DNA of 8,441 nt from Sulfurimonas sp. (GTDB taxonomy: Bacteria; Campylobacterota; Campylobacteria; Campylobacterales; Sulfurimonadaceae), in the NCBI GenBank assembly GCA_027083475.1, contig JALWON010000047.1, positions 1 to 8,441 of the forward strand, read 5' to 3'. How positions within the stretch are numbered: position 1 is the stretch's first letter; each line of letters opens with the position of its first letter. Shown here piece by piece: positions 1-6,912 of the stretch. The translations under genes were made by a program, and so were the position numbers. Under the pieces are notes generated by a model. It ran no database searches. It had not been told where the DNA came from and saw nothing but the letters and a program-made list of their open reading frames with translations.

Positions 1-321
1 GATGTAGAGCCCATTTTCACCAAAGCTTTACGAGAAAAATCATGGGGGAGACATGAGGGGAAAAGTTTTGAGGAGATAGAAGCTGAGGGCATAAAGTATG
101 AAAATTTCACACAATGGATAGAAGCTTTAGATGGGGAACGCATGGAGGTATTTCAAAGCAGGGTGTTCAATTTTTTGCACTCCATAGAACAAAGGGATAA
201 AAATATTTTAGTAGTTACCCATGCAGGCGTGATAAAAGTGTTACAATCTGTACACAATAGAATGTCTTTAGAAAATACTTTCTATACAAGCATAGGATAT
301 GCAGAGTTCTGTGTGTTATAA
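1..321 (+). CDS. Histidine phosphatase family protein (CobC/phosphoglycerate mutase-like), 3' part only
   Basis: Frame 1 is open from the first base to the TAA at 319-321, giving the last 106 residues; the N-terminus with the catalytic RHG motif lies outside the window. The visible part has a WGRHEGKSFEEIEA segment (residues 15-28), which resembles the region after the catalytic core in alpha-ribazole phosphatases (CobC) and related phosphatases. It also has VVTHAGVIKVL (71-81), the second conserved histidine motif, with His74 as the likely catalytic residue. Family members remove phosphate from small molecules through a phosphohistidine intermediate. The 'GERMEVFQSRV' stretch fits the CobC-type helix before the second His. 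The fold assignment is firm; the substrate is not, and a cobalamin role is only one possibility. The next gene starts 38 nt downstream with no visible terminator between. Confidence 0.85.
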   Translation, partial: DVEPIFTKALREKSWGRHEGKSFEEIEAEGIKYENFTQWIEALDGERMEVFQSRVFNFLHSIEQRDKNILVVTHAGVIKVLQSVHNRMSLENTFYTSIGYAEFCVL

Positions 322-359
322 TTATTTGAAAAAATTATATATGTAAAGAGGTAAGAGTT

Positions 360-1949
360 ATGCTGTCAACTGTCAGGTCAAGGGTTATGGTTTTTGTATT
401 TACAATTTCTTTATTGGGAATAGTGGGTGTACGCTATTACTTCTCAAATACACTCTATGAATTTTCAAATATAGAAACAAAAAAATCATTACAGATGTTG
501 AGCAGTTCTATTTTTCAAACGATGACACGCAGTATGATGCTTGGAAATCCAGAGCGTGTAGAAGAGGCATTTGAACAAGCCAATGCCATTAAATGAATCG
601 ATAGTTTAACAATCACAAAATCAAAAGCAGTCATTGACGTCTACGCCCCTCAGGAAAAATTTACAACAGATGCTCTTCTTTTAAAAGCCTTTCAAACAAA
701 AAAAGAAAGTTTGCTTGAAACAAGAGTAAATGGGCACCATGCTATTAAGATGATAAAACCAATGGTAGCAGAAAAACGCTGTTTAGCTTGTCATTACAAT
801 GCAAAAGTAGGCGATACTTTAGGGCTTATGTCTTTAGTGATTTCTTTGGATGATAATGATGCAGAAATAGAGAGACTCAACATGCATTTACTCATTACAA
901 TGCTGAGTGCGAGTGCTGTTTTCTTACTGCTTGCACTCATCTTTTTTCTTAGAGAGATTCTTACTCCTGTTACAAGTCTGAAAAATCGTATCTTAGACCT
1001 TGTCAATGGAGATAAAGATTTAACAAAACGTTTAGAACATACAAATAAAAATGAGTTTGGAGAGACCGCTGCTGCTGTGAATGCATTTATAGCAACAATC
1101 CAAGATACAATTAATGAGATTAAAAATCTTGATGCACAAAATACACAAATAGCCTCAGAAATAGAAGCTTCGAGCCATGTTATTAGTAGTGGAACACAAG
1201 AAGCCTATGCTATTGTACTTGCAACAACACAAAAAAGTAATGATATAAAAAATACAATTACACACAGCATACAAACAGCACAACAAACACAAGAGACCGT
1301 TCAAAAAGCAAGTGAAGATTTAGATACTGCACGTGCCTCTTTGAGTGCTATGAGTGCAGAAGTAAATACTTTTGTTCAAAGTGAAACAGAACTCTCCCAT
1401 GAGTTGAGTGATTTAAAAAATAATGCAGATGAAGTGAAGGTTGTGTTAAATGTTATTAAAGATATTGCAGAACAGACAAATCTTTTAGCCTTAAATGCTG
1501 CCATAGAAGCCGCACGCGCTGGAGAACATGGACGAGGGTTTGCTGTGGTTGCTGATGAGGTGCGTAAACTTGCAGAGCGAACACAAAAAAGTTTAACAGA
1601 AATAGATATGAGTGTCAGTACGATTGTCCAATCCATTAATGATGTGAGTGATAAAATGAATGAAAATACAAAAAGCATTGAGGCTTTAGCTGATATATCT
1701 GAAGATGTAGAAGGAAAAATAGGTGTAACACATGATGCTGTAGAAGCTTCCAATGCTATAGCTGTGACATCAAAAAAAGAGAGTGAAAAAATGGCAGCAG
1801 ATATGCAAGCAATTATAGATGATATTAAGAGTATTGAAGATATTTCCAATACAAACGGGGCAAGTGTGAGTAAAATTAGTGCACAACTTGAGCGACTTGT
1901 AAAAGTCGCTGCCTCTTTACAAGGAAGTATTAATCAGTTTAAAAGCTAG
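360..1949 (+). pseudogene. Transmembrane methyl-accepting chemotaxis protein with c-type haem motif, interrupted by an in-frame TGA
   Basis: One frame runs from ATG 360 to TAG 1947-1949 (529 residues if read through), broken only by TGA at 594-596 (codon 79). The order is that of an intact chemoreceptor: TM1 about residues 8-27; a periplasmic sensor with CLACH (141-145), a c-type haem attachment motif; TM2 177-197; HAMP about 198-250; and a cytoplasmic signalling hairpin with its tip around DIAEQTNLLALNAAIEAA (368-385), then GRGFAVVADEVRKLAERT. The start is supported by AAAGAGG at 345-351, 8 nt upstream of the ATG. Haem-containing MCP sensors are known, for example in Geobacter. As written, translation gives a 78-residue fragment with only TM1. 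The downstream open part (TTG at 711) lacks a convincing ribosome binding site and would lack TM1. A recent nonsense mutation (for example GGA to TGA) or a sequencing error is most likely; stop-codon readthrough is less likely. Confidence 0.85.
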
Positions 1950-4747
1950 CGAGGAGGTCTGCGTTTGCGACCCTTGTCTCTATTATGAGTATAGTTTTTC
2001 TTAAAACAGCTTTGGCAAATGGCATATTTGCTATTGACTGGCAATGGTTTAGCACAGAGTTTGCATCGTGAAGCGAGTTGATTTTGTTGGAGCGTGTTTT
2101 CAATGTAACTATTGAGTACTCCACGGGATTGTCTTGCTTTTTTCTCATCGACAAAGTACTCCCCAAAACGGTAACTCAACCACAAATACAGAGAAATTTC
2201 TTTCACCATATCTTCAGCATGGAGTAAATCATCTGTTGTTTGTGCAAAAGACCCCATCAGAATGGGCGGTATGTAATGCACCGCTTCTTTTGCCTGCAGG
2301 GCATGCAAGTAGCGCTCAAATGCATGAATGATGTAGGGCGACTTGAGGGTGAGTGGGGCACAGGAGAGATGGTACTTTGTAGGAAGGTCAAGTTCATACT
2401 TATCGACAATGAGAGAAGCTTCAAGCATATCATCAAGGCTTGAGGCATGAAAAGGGCCATTAAACTCCATATTTTTGACAAAAAATTTCAAAATTTCATA
2501 GAGTGATTTTTCTTCTAAGATATTGCCGACAAGTTGAATATGCTCAAGATTTGCCATCACTTTAAAAGGTATTTGGATGGGATGGTCATTTTTGTAAAAT
2601 TGTTTATGAATTATTTTTAACACATCTCCCGATAAGGCACCCACATACCCCTCTTCTTCAAGACCAAATCTCCCCGCACGACCTGAGATTTGATGCACTT
2701 CTGATGGCATGAGTTTTCTGTTTGTAATGCCGTCAAATTTTTCAGCTTTGGAAAATAAAATGGTTTTTATGGGAAGGTTCATTCCCATAGCAATGGCATC
2801 TGTGGCAACAAGAATCTGCGTCTCCCCCTCACGAAAACGCCGTGCTTCTTCGCGTCTTACTTCAGGAGAGAGGTTACCGTAGACAACACTTACACTAAAG
2901 TTTGTCGAGAGTTCCTGTTTGAGTCGTAAAACATCCCGTCTGCTAAACGCAATGATGGCAGAGCCTGCTTCTATTTTCTTTTTTGTTGTCGGCATTTCTA
3001 GGAGTGTGAGAGGGTTCTTACGTTCAAACTCTATGATTTCAAGTGCTTCACCAAGGTACTCAGCCAGAGCAATAATCGCCTCTTTGGCATTGGCAGAACC
3101 TGTCATGATTATCTCTTTTGCAGGTGCACCAATGATGGCATTTGCCCATGCCCAACCACGGTCTCTGTCATCTATCATCTGGACTTCATCGATGACACAG
3201 ACATCGACATCCACTTCAAAGTTGAGCATCTCTATGGTCGAGCTAATGTGGGTTGCTTCATCATCTATAATCTGCTCTTCACCTGTGATGAGTGAACTCT
3301 CTACTCCTTGCGATTTGAGGGTTTCGTAACCTTCAAGGGCAAGTAAACGCAGGGGTGCAAGGTAGTACCCTGTGTCAGCTTCTTGGAGTTTTTGCATGGC
3401 TTGGTAGGTTTTCCCGCTGTTGGTTGGACCGATGTGCAGGGTGAGTTTTCTTCGCATCTCGCGTGCCAAAGGAAAAAGGTTTTTAAAATCACGAATAGTA
3501 CGGACAAGCAACTCTTTTCTTTGCCTTTTCATTAACTCTTCTTGAATGTTGTAAATAAAAATCCGTGTTGTCTTTCTGATGATTTTGGGTGAAATAATTA
3601 GCGATGGCGGGAGGAGTTCTAAGAGGTACTCATAGACTTTATGGTGCAGGGCTTCTGCTGTGAGATGAAGGAGTTTTGCATAGCGTCCACACTCTTGAAC
3701 AAGGCTTGCTAAGGAGAGATTAAATTCCTCTTGTCGTTGTTTTTTTGCTTGGGTTACTGCTTCTTTGAAGTCAAAACGCTTAGCATTCCAAATATGCCCT
3801 AAAATGGTGTTGAGTTCGAGATGAAGTTCTAGGTTTAGCGCTAACTCTTTTGTAGAGTAGGGGAGGCTGAGGTGCTCTTTGGTTTGAATGAGAAGCTCTT
3901 GGTCATGGAGTTCAAGGGTATCAAGTGGCAGTTTTTTTTCAAGAATACTTCTGAGGAGCTTTTGACTTAAAAGGGGGTACTCAAGGTTTGTTTTGGGTGG
4001 ATTGGCTCGAAGTGCTGTCGTGATTTGCTGGCTTGTCAGATAGGCATGAGGTACTTTTAAAGATTTGATAAAAGCATTGATACTCGCTTGCTTTTCTTGG
4101 ATGATTTGGAGTTTGTCTGCTTGAATTTTGTCCACAATGGCATCAAAATCACTCTCTTGAAGATACTCATAGCTATAGGGTTTTGTGTTAAGAGTGAGGA
4201 TTTTGTGAAAAAATTGTTCATAAACACTATAGGCAAGTGAAGCATTAAACTCCAAAGAGTCATCAATGTCAAAAATGCCATCAAGTGCTTTTTCTAACTG
4301 CTCTTTTTTATGCAAAAAACGGATATGCTTGAGCTTGGATTCTACTTTATTGAGGGTGATTTTTTTGTTTTTTGTTGTGCTAAAGCTGAGGAGAAGTTCT
4401 TGTGCCTCTTCTTGACTTACTTCGAGTTGGTCTAAAAAAGTATCGAGCCTGTTGCCAAGTTCTGGGCTTATATGTTTGGGTGTTTGGGAGGGGTATAGCT
4501 CTTGATTTGCTTCAAAAAAGTTAAGAATATCGCGTTTGTATTCGCCATTGGGTTCACTCCAAATCATACGAATCGTTTTAATCATCAGTTTTTTGTTGTG
4601 TACAATGTCGTAAATGCCAAGGGTGGCAAAGAGTTCACTGAGTGTCTCTGCACTTACTCTTTGTATGCCCACATCAAAAGGGTCGCCATCAAAGTACTCT
4701 TTGATTCTTTGGTTGATTTTACTGTTCTTTTTATTTTTTTTAGCCAT
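1946..4747 (-). CDS. SUV3-like DExH-box RNA helicase
   Basis: This 933-residue protein has a superfamily 2 helicase core closest in style to mitochondrial SUV3, which unwinds RNA for degradation using ATP. Visible motifs: Walker A GPTNSGKT (440-447), YLAPLRLLALEGYE (motif Ia region), motif II DEVQM (520-524), TGSAN (motif III), LVATDAIAMGMNLP (motif V) and HQISGRAGRFG (685-695, motif VI). The roughly 430 residues before the core are helical, charged and show no domain I recognise; most SUV3 proteins are shorter. The C-terminus carries CKLC (895-898) and CQSC (911-914), a probable zinc site, then a very basic tail. The start ATG is preceded by TATAAT boxes only 5-16 nt away and by no clear Shine-Dalgarno sequence. 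The 3' end converges on the MCP gene and shares the CTAG. The helicase family is near certain; the RNA substrate and any exoribonuclease partner are unknown. Confidence 0.93.
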   Translation of the reverse strand: MAKKNKKNSKINQRIKEYFDGDPFDVGIQRVSAETLSELFATLGIYDIVHNKKLMIKTIRMIWSEPNGEYKRDILNFFEANQELYPSQTPKHISPELGNRLDTFLDQLEVSQEEAQELLLSFSTTKNKKITLNKVESKLKHIRFLHKKEQLEKALDGIFDIDDSLEFNASLAYSVYEQFFHKILTLNTKPYSYEYLQESDFDAIVDKIQADKLQIIQEKQASINAFIKSLKVPHAYLTSQQITTALRANPPKTNLEYPLLSQKLLRSILEKKLPLDTLELHDQELLIQTKEHLSLPYSTKELALNLELHLELNTILGHIWNAKRFDFKEAVTQAKKQRQEEFNLSLASLVQECGRYAKLLHLTAEALHHKVYEYLLELLPPSLIISPKIIRKTTRIFIYNIQEELMKRQRKELLVRTIRDFKNLFPLAREMRRKLTLHIGPTNSGKTYQAMQKLQEADTGYYLAPLRLLALEGYETLKSQGVESSLITGEEQIIDDEATHISSTIEMLNFEVDVDVCVIDEVQMIDDRDRGWAWANAIIGAPAKEIIMTGSANAKEAIIALAEYLGEALEIIEFERKNPLTLLEMPTTKKKIEAGSAIIAFSRRDVLRLKQELSTNFSVSVVYGNLSPEVRREEARRFREGETQILVATDAIAMGMNLPIKTILFSKAEKFDGITNRKLMPSEVHQISGRAGRFGLEEEGYVGALSGDVLKIIHKQFYKNDHPIQIPFKVMANLEHIQLVGNILEEKSLYEILKFFVKNMEFNGPFHASSLDDMLEASLIVDKYELDLPTKYHLSCAPLTLKSPYIIHAFERYLHALQAKEAVHYIPPILMGSFAQTTDDLLHAEDMVKEISLYLWLSYRFGEYFVDEKKARQSRGVLNSYIENTLQQNQLASRCKLCAKPLPVNSKYAICQSCFKKNYTHNRDKGRKRRPPR

Positions 4748-4752
4748 TTGGA

Positions 4753-4763
4753 ATTATATTATA
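4753..4763 (-). promoter_or_regulatory. Candidate -10 elements for the helicase gene, very close to its start
   Basis: On the minus strand two overlapping TATAAT hexamers occupy 4763-4758 and 4758-4753, just upstream of the ATG whose A is at 4747. Standard spacing from a -10 box would put transcription start about 0-4 nt before the start codon. No purine-rich ribosome binding site is visible in the bases before the ATG. If this promoter is real, the mRNA is leaderless or nearly so. The region is AT-rich, so chance TATAAT matches are possible. Confidence 0.4.
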
Positions 4764-4765
4764 AT
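4760..4765 (+). promoter_or_regulatory. Candidate -10 element for the CZB chemoreceptor operon
   Basis: A perfect TATAAT lies 47 nt before the ATG at 4813, within the 65-bp gap between the divergent helicase and chemoreceptor genes. A T-rich stretch lies upstream (about 4720-4741), which suits Campylobacterota vegetative promoters, where T-tracts often stand in for a strong -35 box. A second weaker option, TATGATAAAAT, starts at 4769. The box overlaps the minus-strand TATAAT copies, so the two divergent promoters would be mutually exclusive or coupled. No operator is evident. Confidence 0.4.
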
Positions 4766-4812
4766 TTTTATGATAAAATTGTTCAAATTATTAAAGAGTA
4801 AAAGGATGTGAG

Positions 4813-5898
4813 ATGGGATTTTTTTCAGGATGTTCACAAGAACAAGAGCATATTCGCCATTTAGAGGCTAAAAACAAAAGTCTTGAGGCAGAGGTAGAGC
4901 GTTTACAAAGTGAACTCTATGCGGCCAATAATCATGCAGATGAAGAGGTGTGTTCTGAAGAAGACAAGGCAAAAGAGGACATTATCCAGCTTTTACTCAA
5001 ATCATACAAGAGTGGTGTGACATTTACACGCACCATTATGGAAACATCTGTTGAGCAGTTGGCAGTTGCAAGTGAAACAAATGCAAAAACAGCAACTCGT
5101 ATAGATACAGTACAATCTGATTCCCAAGCGATTAATGAGTCTATAGACTTAATAGCCCAAGAGGCAGAAAACCTGAACAATGGTGCAAATTCACTTAATG
5201 AGAGTGTTTCTTCTATAGGGGATATTATTAACCTTATTAAAGATATTTCTGATCAAACCAATCTTTTGGCATTAAACGCAGCCATAGAAGCAGCTCGTGC
5301 AGGTGAGCATGGTCGTGGTTTTGCGGTGGTAGCAGATGAGGTGCGTAAACTTGCCGAACGTACACAAAAAGCGACCAATGAAGTAGAGATAAGCATCGGA
5401 CAACTCAAACAAAATACCTCTGAAATTCAAGATGTCGCCGAGATGTTTCGAGAAAATACAGATACGATGAATAGTAAACTTGTATCATTTTTTGAAGAGT
5501 TAGACCATGTTATCAACAATTCACACACTATTTCACAATTAACAGAGAACATTTCTAATGAGATTGGAGTTGGTACTGGAAAAATCGATCACATTTTATT
5601 TAAACTGTTAGCCTATGAAGCATTTATAGATGGCAAAGAGAGTGCGATGGTAGATGAAAACTCTTGCCGTTTTGGACAGTGGTTTAACAAACATAAAGAA
5701 AAAATTAAAGATGATACAAAAGCAATCTCCTCACTGAACTCGCACCATGCTCTTGTGCATCAAGAAGCAAAACATGCTGTGAAACTCTGGAGTGAAGGAC
5801 AATTTGCAAAGGCTATAGAGACAATGGCAAAAGTTGAACACTCAAGTGAAGTTGGTTTTGAAGATTTATATAACAGTTTTATAAACCATAGACAATAA
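4813..5898 (+). CDS. Cytosolic methyl-accepting chemotaxis protein with C-terminal zinc-binding CZB domain (TlpD-like)
   Basis: This 361-residue chemoreceptor has no membrane segment. Residues 11-38 form a short coiled coil, residues about 60-250 the MCP signalling helices with the CheA/CheW-binding tip (DISDQTNLLALNAAIEAARA, 144-163), and residues about 255-330 a CZB domain. The expected zinc ligands are all present: His260 in KIDHILFK, Cys285 in SCRFGQW, and His312 and His316 in HHALVH. Helicobacter pylori TlpD has this same architecture, and its CZB domain is reported to respond to oxidants such as hypochlorite through the zinc-bound cysteine. A similar redox or metal role in the cytoplasm is therefore a fair inference. 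The start is supported by AAAGGA at 4801-4806. The stop is 5 nt before the rhodanese-like gene, suggesting an operon. No C-terminal CheR-tethering pentapeptide is seen. Confidence 0.93.
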   Translation: MGFFSGCSQEQEHIRHLEAKNKSLEAEVERLQSELYAANNHADEEVCSEEDKAKEDIIQLLLKSYKSGVTFTRTIMETSVEQLAVASETNAKTATRIDTVQSDSQAINESIDLIAQEAENLNNGANSLNESVSSIGDIINLIKDISDQTNLLALNAAIEAARAGEHGRGFAVVADEVRKLAERTQKATNEVEISIGQLKQNTSEIQDVAEMFRENTDTMNSKLVSFFEELDHVINNSHTISQLTENISNEIGVGTGKIDHILFKLLAYEAFIDGKESAMVDENSCRFGQWFNKHKEKIKDDTKAISSLNSHHALVHQEAKHAVKLWSEGQFAKAIETMAKVEHSSEVGFEDLYNSFINHRQ

Positions 5899-5903
5899 AG
5901 TAG

Positions 5904-6239
5904 ATGATTGATTATCCAAACGAGTGGACACAAAAAGAGTTCTTACTACAGAAAAAAAAGCTGCAAAAAGAGGGGGTGGATGTTGTCTTAGTCGATACCA
6001 TCCTCGCACCGATAGAAAAAGCACAGACAGTTACTTATAATCCTTATGCACTCAAACAGTATAAAAAGGGGAGCATTTTTGTTTTTTACTGCGACACAGG
6101 CAAGGCATCGCTAAACCGTCTCAAAGAGTATAAGGAAAAATTTCCAGATTATGTATGCATTTCGCTCAAAGGTGGCAGAGGATACTGGAGAACAAATATG
6201 ATGGTTTTAGATGATGAAGAAAAAAATAGCAGAATTTAA
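5904..6239 (+). CDS. Small single-domain rhodanese-like protein
   Basis: This 111-residue soluble protein has the second half of a rhodanese fold: a strand FVFYC, then the loop CDTGKAS beginning at Cys63, a helix LNRLKEYKEKF, a strand YVCISLKGG and GRGYW. In rhodaneses the cysteine at the head of this loop carries the persulfide in sulfur transfer. The first half is poorly conserved: VVLVDTI (about 27-33) matches the usual Val-Asp strand, but the Asp-x-Arg and the 'GHIPGA' segment are absent. Activity could therefore be altered. The start lies 5 nt after the chemoreceptor stop and has only a weak purine stretch upstream, which suggests translational coupling. Its 3' end overlaps the DUF309 gene. 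Its position behind a redox-type receptor suggests a sulfur or redox connection, which is inference. Confidence 0.72.
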   Translation: MIDYPNEWTQKEFLLQKKKLQKEGVDVVLVDTILAPIEKAQTVTYNPYALKQYKKGSIFVFYCDTGKASLNRLKEYKEKFPDYVCISLKGGRGYWRTNMMVLDDEEKNSRI

Positions 6240-6516
6240 AGCGTGTTTAGAAGAAGAGCGTTTTTATGATGCGCATGAAGCCCTTGAAGAGAGTTGGTTC
6301 CCTCGAAGATTTGAAGACTCAAATGAGGTGCGTTTACTCAAAGGCTTTATCAATGCCTCGGTGAGTTTTGAGCTTTTAAAACGCGGCCGTGAAAAACAGA
6401 GTCAAAAAGTGTGGTTAAATTACTTGAAGTATAGACAACTGCTTTTTAAAGTGGATTCTCCTTATTTGAATGATTATTATCTGCTTTCACTTTTTATAGA
6501 AAAAATAAAATATTAA
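6211..6516 (+). CDS. DUF309 family protein
   Basis: This 101-residue protein matches the DUF309 pattern: FYDAHEALEESW (18-29), with His22, Glu23, Glu26 and Trp29 as the signature residues, then LLKGFINASVSFELLKRG as the second conserved helix. The family is small, all-helical and of unknown biochemical function. ATG 6211 and ATG 6214 are both in frame and only one codon apart, so the exact start cannot be fixed. Neither has a strong ribosome binding site, which fits coupling to the upstream gene: the reading frames overlap by 29 nt. It appears to end the chemoreceptor-rhodanese-DUF309 operon, although no hairpin terminator follows it. Confidence 0.82.
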   Translation: MMKKKIAEFKACLEEERFYDAHEALEESWFPRRFEDSNEVRLLKGFINASVSFELLKRGREKQSQKVWLNYLKYRQLLFKVDSPYLNDYYLLSLFIEKIKY

Positions 6517-6536
6517 TTTTAGTAATTTCTTAAAAG

Positions 6537-6558
6537 TTGACTATTTTTTTGCTATAAT
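6537..6558 (+). promoter_or_regulatory. Candidate promoter for the 59-residue ORF and possibly the str operon
   Basis: A T-run followed by GC and a perfect TATAAT (6553-6558) sits 35 nt upstream of the small ORF start. A T-tract before the -10 box is typical of Campylobacterota vegetative promoters. TTGACT at 6537-6542 looks like a -35 box but is only 10 nt from the TATAAT, too close for normal spacing, so I rely on the T-tract and -10 alone. Confidence 0.55.
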
Positions 6559-6593
6559 TTCAATAATAATCAAGAAAAGTAGCGGAGAAGAAG

Positions 6594-6773
6594 ATGACAT
6601 ATGGCGAATATCATTATGCAGTAAAGTATGATATGCGACTTGTGAATGGCGAGTGGGTCGTCAATAAACCCAATATTGCGATACCAAATAAAATGTCAAA
6701 AAAAGAAGCAAGTATCTACTATAATAAAAAATTTAAAGAGTATTGGGAAGCCCATCCTCCGAAAAAATCTTAA
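6594..6773 (+). CDS. Small hypothetical protein, 59 residues
   Basis: ATG 6594 to TAA 6771-6773 encodes 59 residues. A good ribosome binding site (GGAG at 6584-6587) lies 6 nt before the ATG, and a TATAAT promoter lies 35 nt upstream. The protein is rich in Tyr, Lys and Trp, starts MTYGEYHYAVKYDMRLVNGE, has no membrane segment, no signal peptide and no cysteine, and ends in a Pro-Pro-Lys-Lys-Ser tail. The middle (residues 33-52) looks like a charged amphipathic helix. I do not recognise a family and assign no function. It has no terminator behind it, and rpsL begins 139 nt downstream, so some transcripts may run on into the str operon. Promoter, ribosome binding site and a clean ORF together make a real gene likely. 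Confidence 0.65.
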   Translation: MTYGEYHYAVKYDMRLVNGEWVVNKPNIAIPNKMSKKEASIYYNKKFKEYWEAHPPKKS

Positions 6774-6795
6774 CACTCTCTCCAAAAAAACTGAA

Positions 6796-6801
6796 TATAA
6801 T
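6796..6801 (+). promoter_or_regulatory. Candidate -10 element for rpsL
   Basis: A perfect TATAAT lies in the 139-nt gap before rpsL. It would give a leader of roughly 105 nt that contains the large inverted repeat at 6851-6877. TG occurs two bases before the hexamer, one off from an extended -10 pattern. No convincing -35 box is seen. A weaker alternative, TATAAC at 6849-6854, overlaps the left arm of the inverted repeat. Confidence 0.4.
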
Positions 6802-6850
6802 CTTAAAATAAGCAAACTTTAATGACAATTTCTGTAAAGTTTCGTGTCTA

Positions 6851-6877
6851 TAACTCTCTAAAATTTTTAGTGAGTTA
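6851..6877. repeat. 27-nt near-perfect inverted repeat in the rpsL leader
   Basis: The arms are TAACTC, T, CTAAAA on the left and TTTTAG, T, GAGTTA on the right, around a single central T. Twelve of thirteen positions pair; the only mismatch is T against T. As RNA it would form a stem of 10-11 pairs with one U-U mismatch and a small AU loop, ending 35 nt before the rpsL ATG. There is no following T-tract, so it is not a typical intrinsic terminator. It may be a leader hairpin or a protein-binding operator. Confidence 0.75.
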
Positions 6878-6912
6878 CATTCTACTGGAAAATTTAAGTA
6901 AAAAGGAATTGT

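Noticed and set aside
594..645. TGA as a selenocysteine codon
   Set aside because: No stable stem with a G-containing apical loop at the proper distance is visible. The TGA sits in a sensor region without an obvious redox-active partner, so a nonsense mutation is simpler.
1554..1573. 20-nt sequence identical to 5335-5354
   Set aside because: Both copies encode the conserved ADEVRKLA part of the MCP tip. Protein conservation explains it, so I do not call a repeat element.
711..1949. Separate gene starting at TTG 711
   Set aside because: It has no convincing ribosome binding site and would lack TM1. The frame is open and in phase back to the TGA, so it is the rest of one MCP.
2919..3329. Open frame opposite the helicase gene, and similar overlapping frames elsewhere
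   Set aside because: They are antisense or off-frame to strongly recognised genes, have no ribosome binding sites and show no family features.
4813..4842. Lipoprotein-like Ser-Gly-Cys near the start of the CZB receptor
   Set aside because: Only six residues precede the cysteine, with no charged region or hydrophobic core, so it cannot serve as a lipoprotein signal peptide.
6537..6542. TTGACT as a -35 box
   Set aside because: It is only 10 nt from the TATAAT; normal spacing is about 17 nt.
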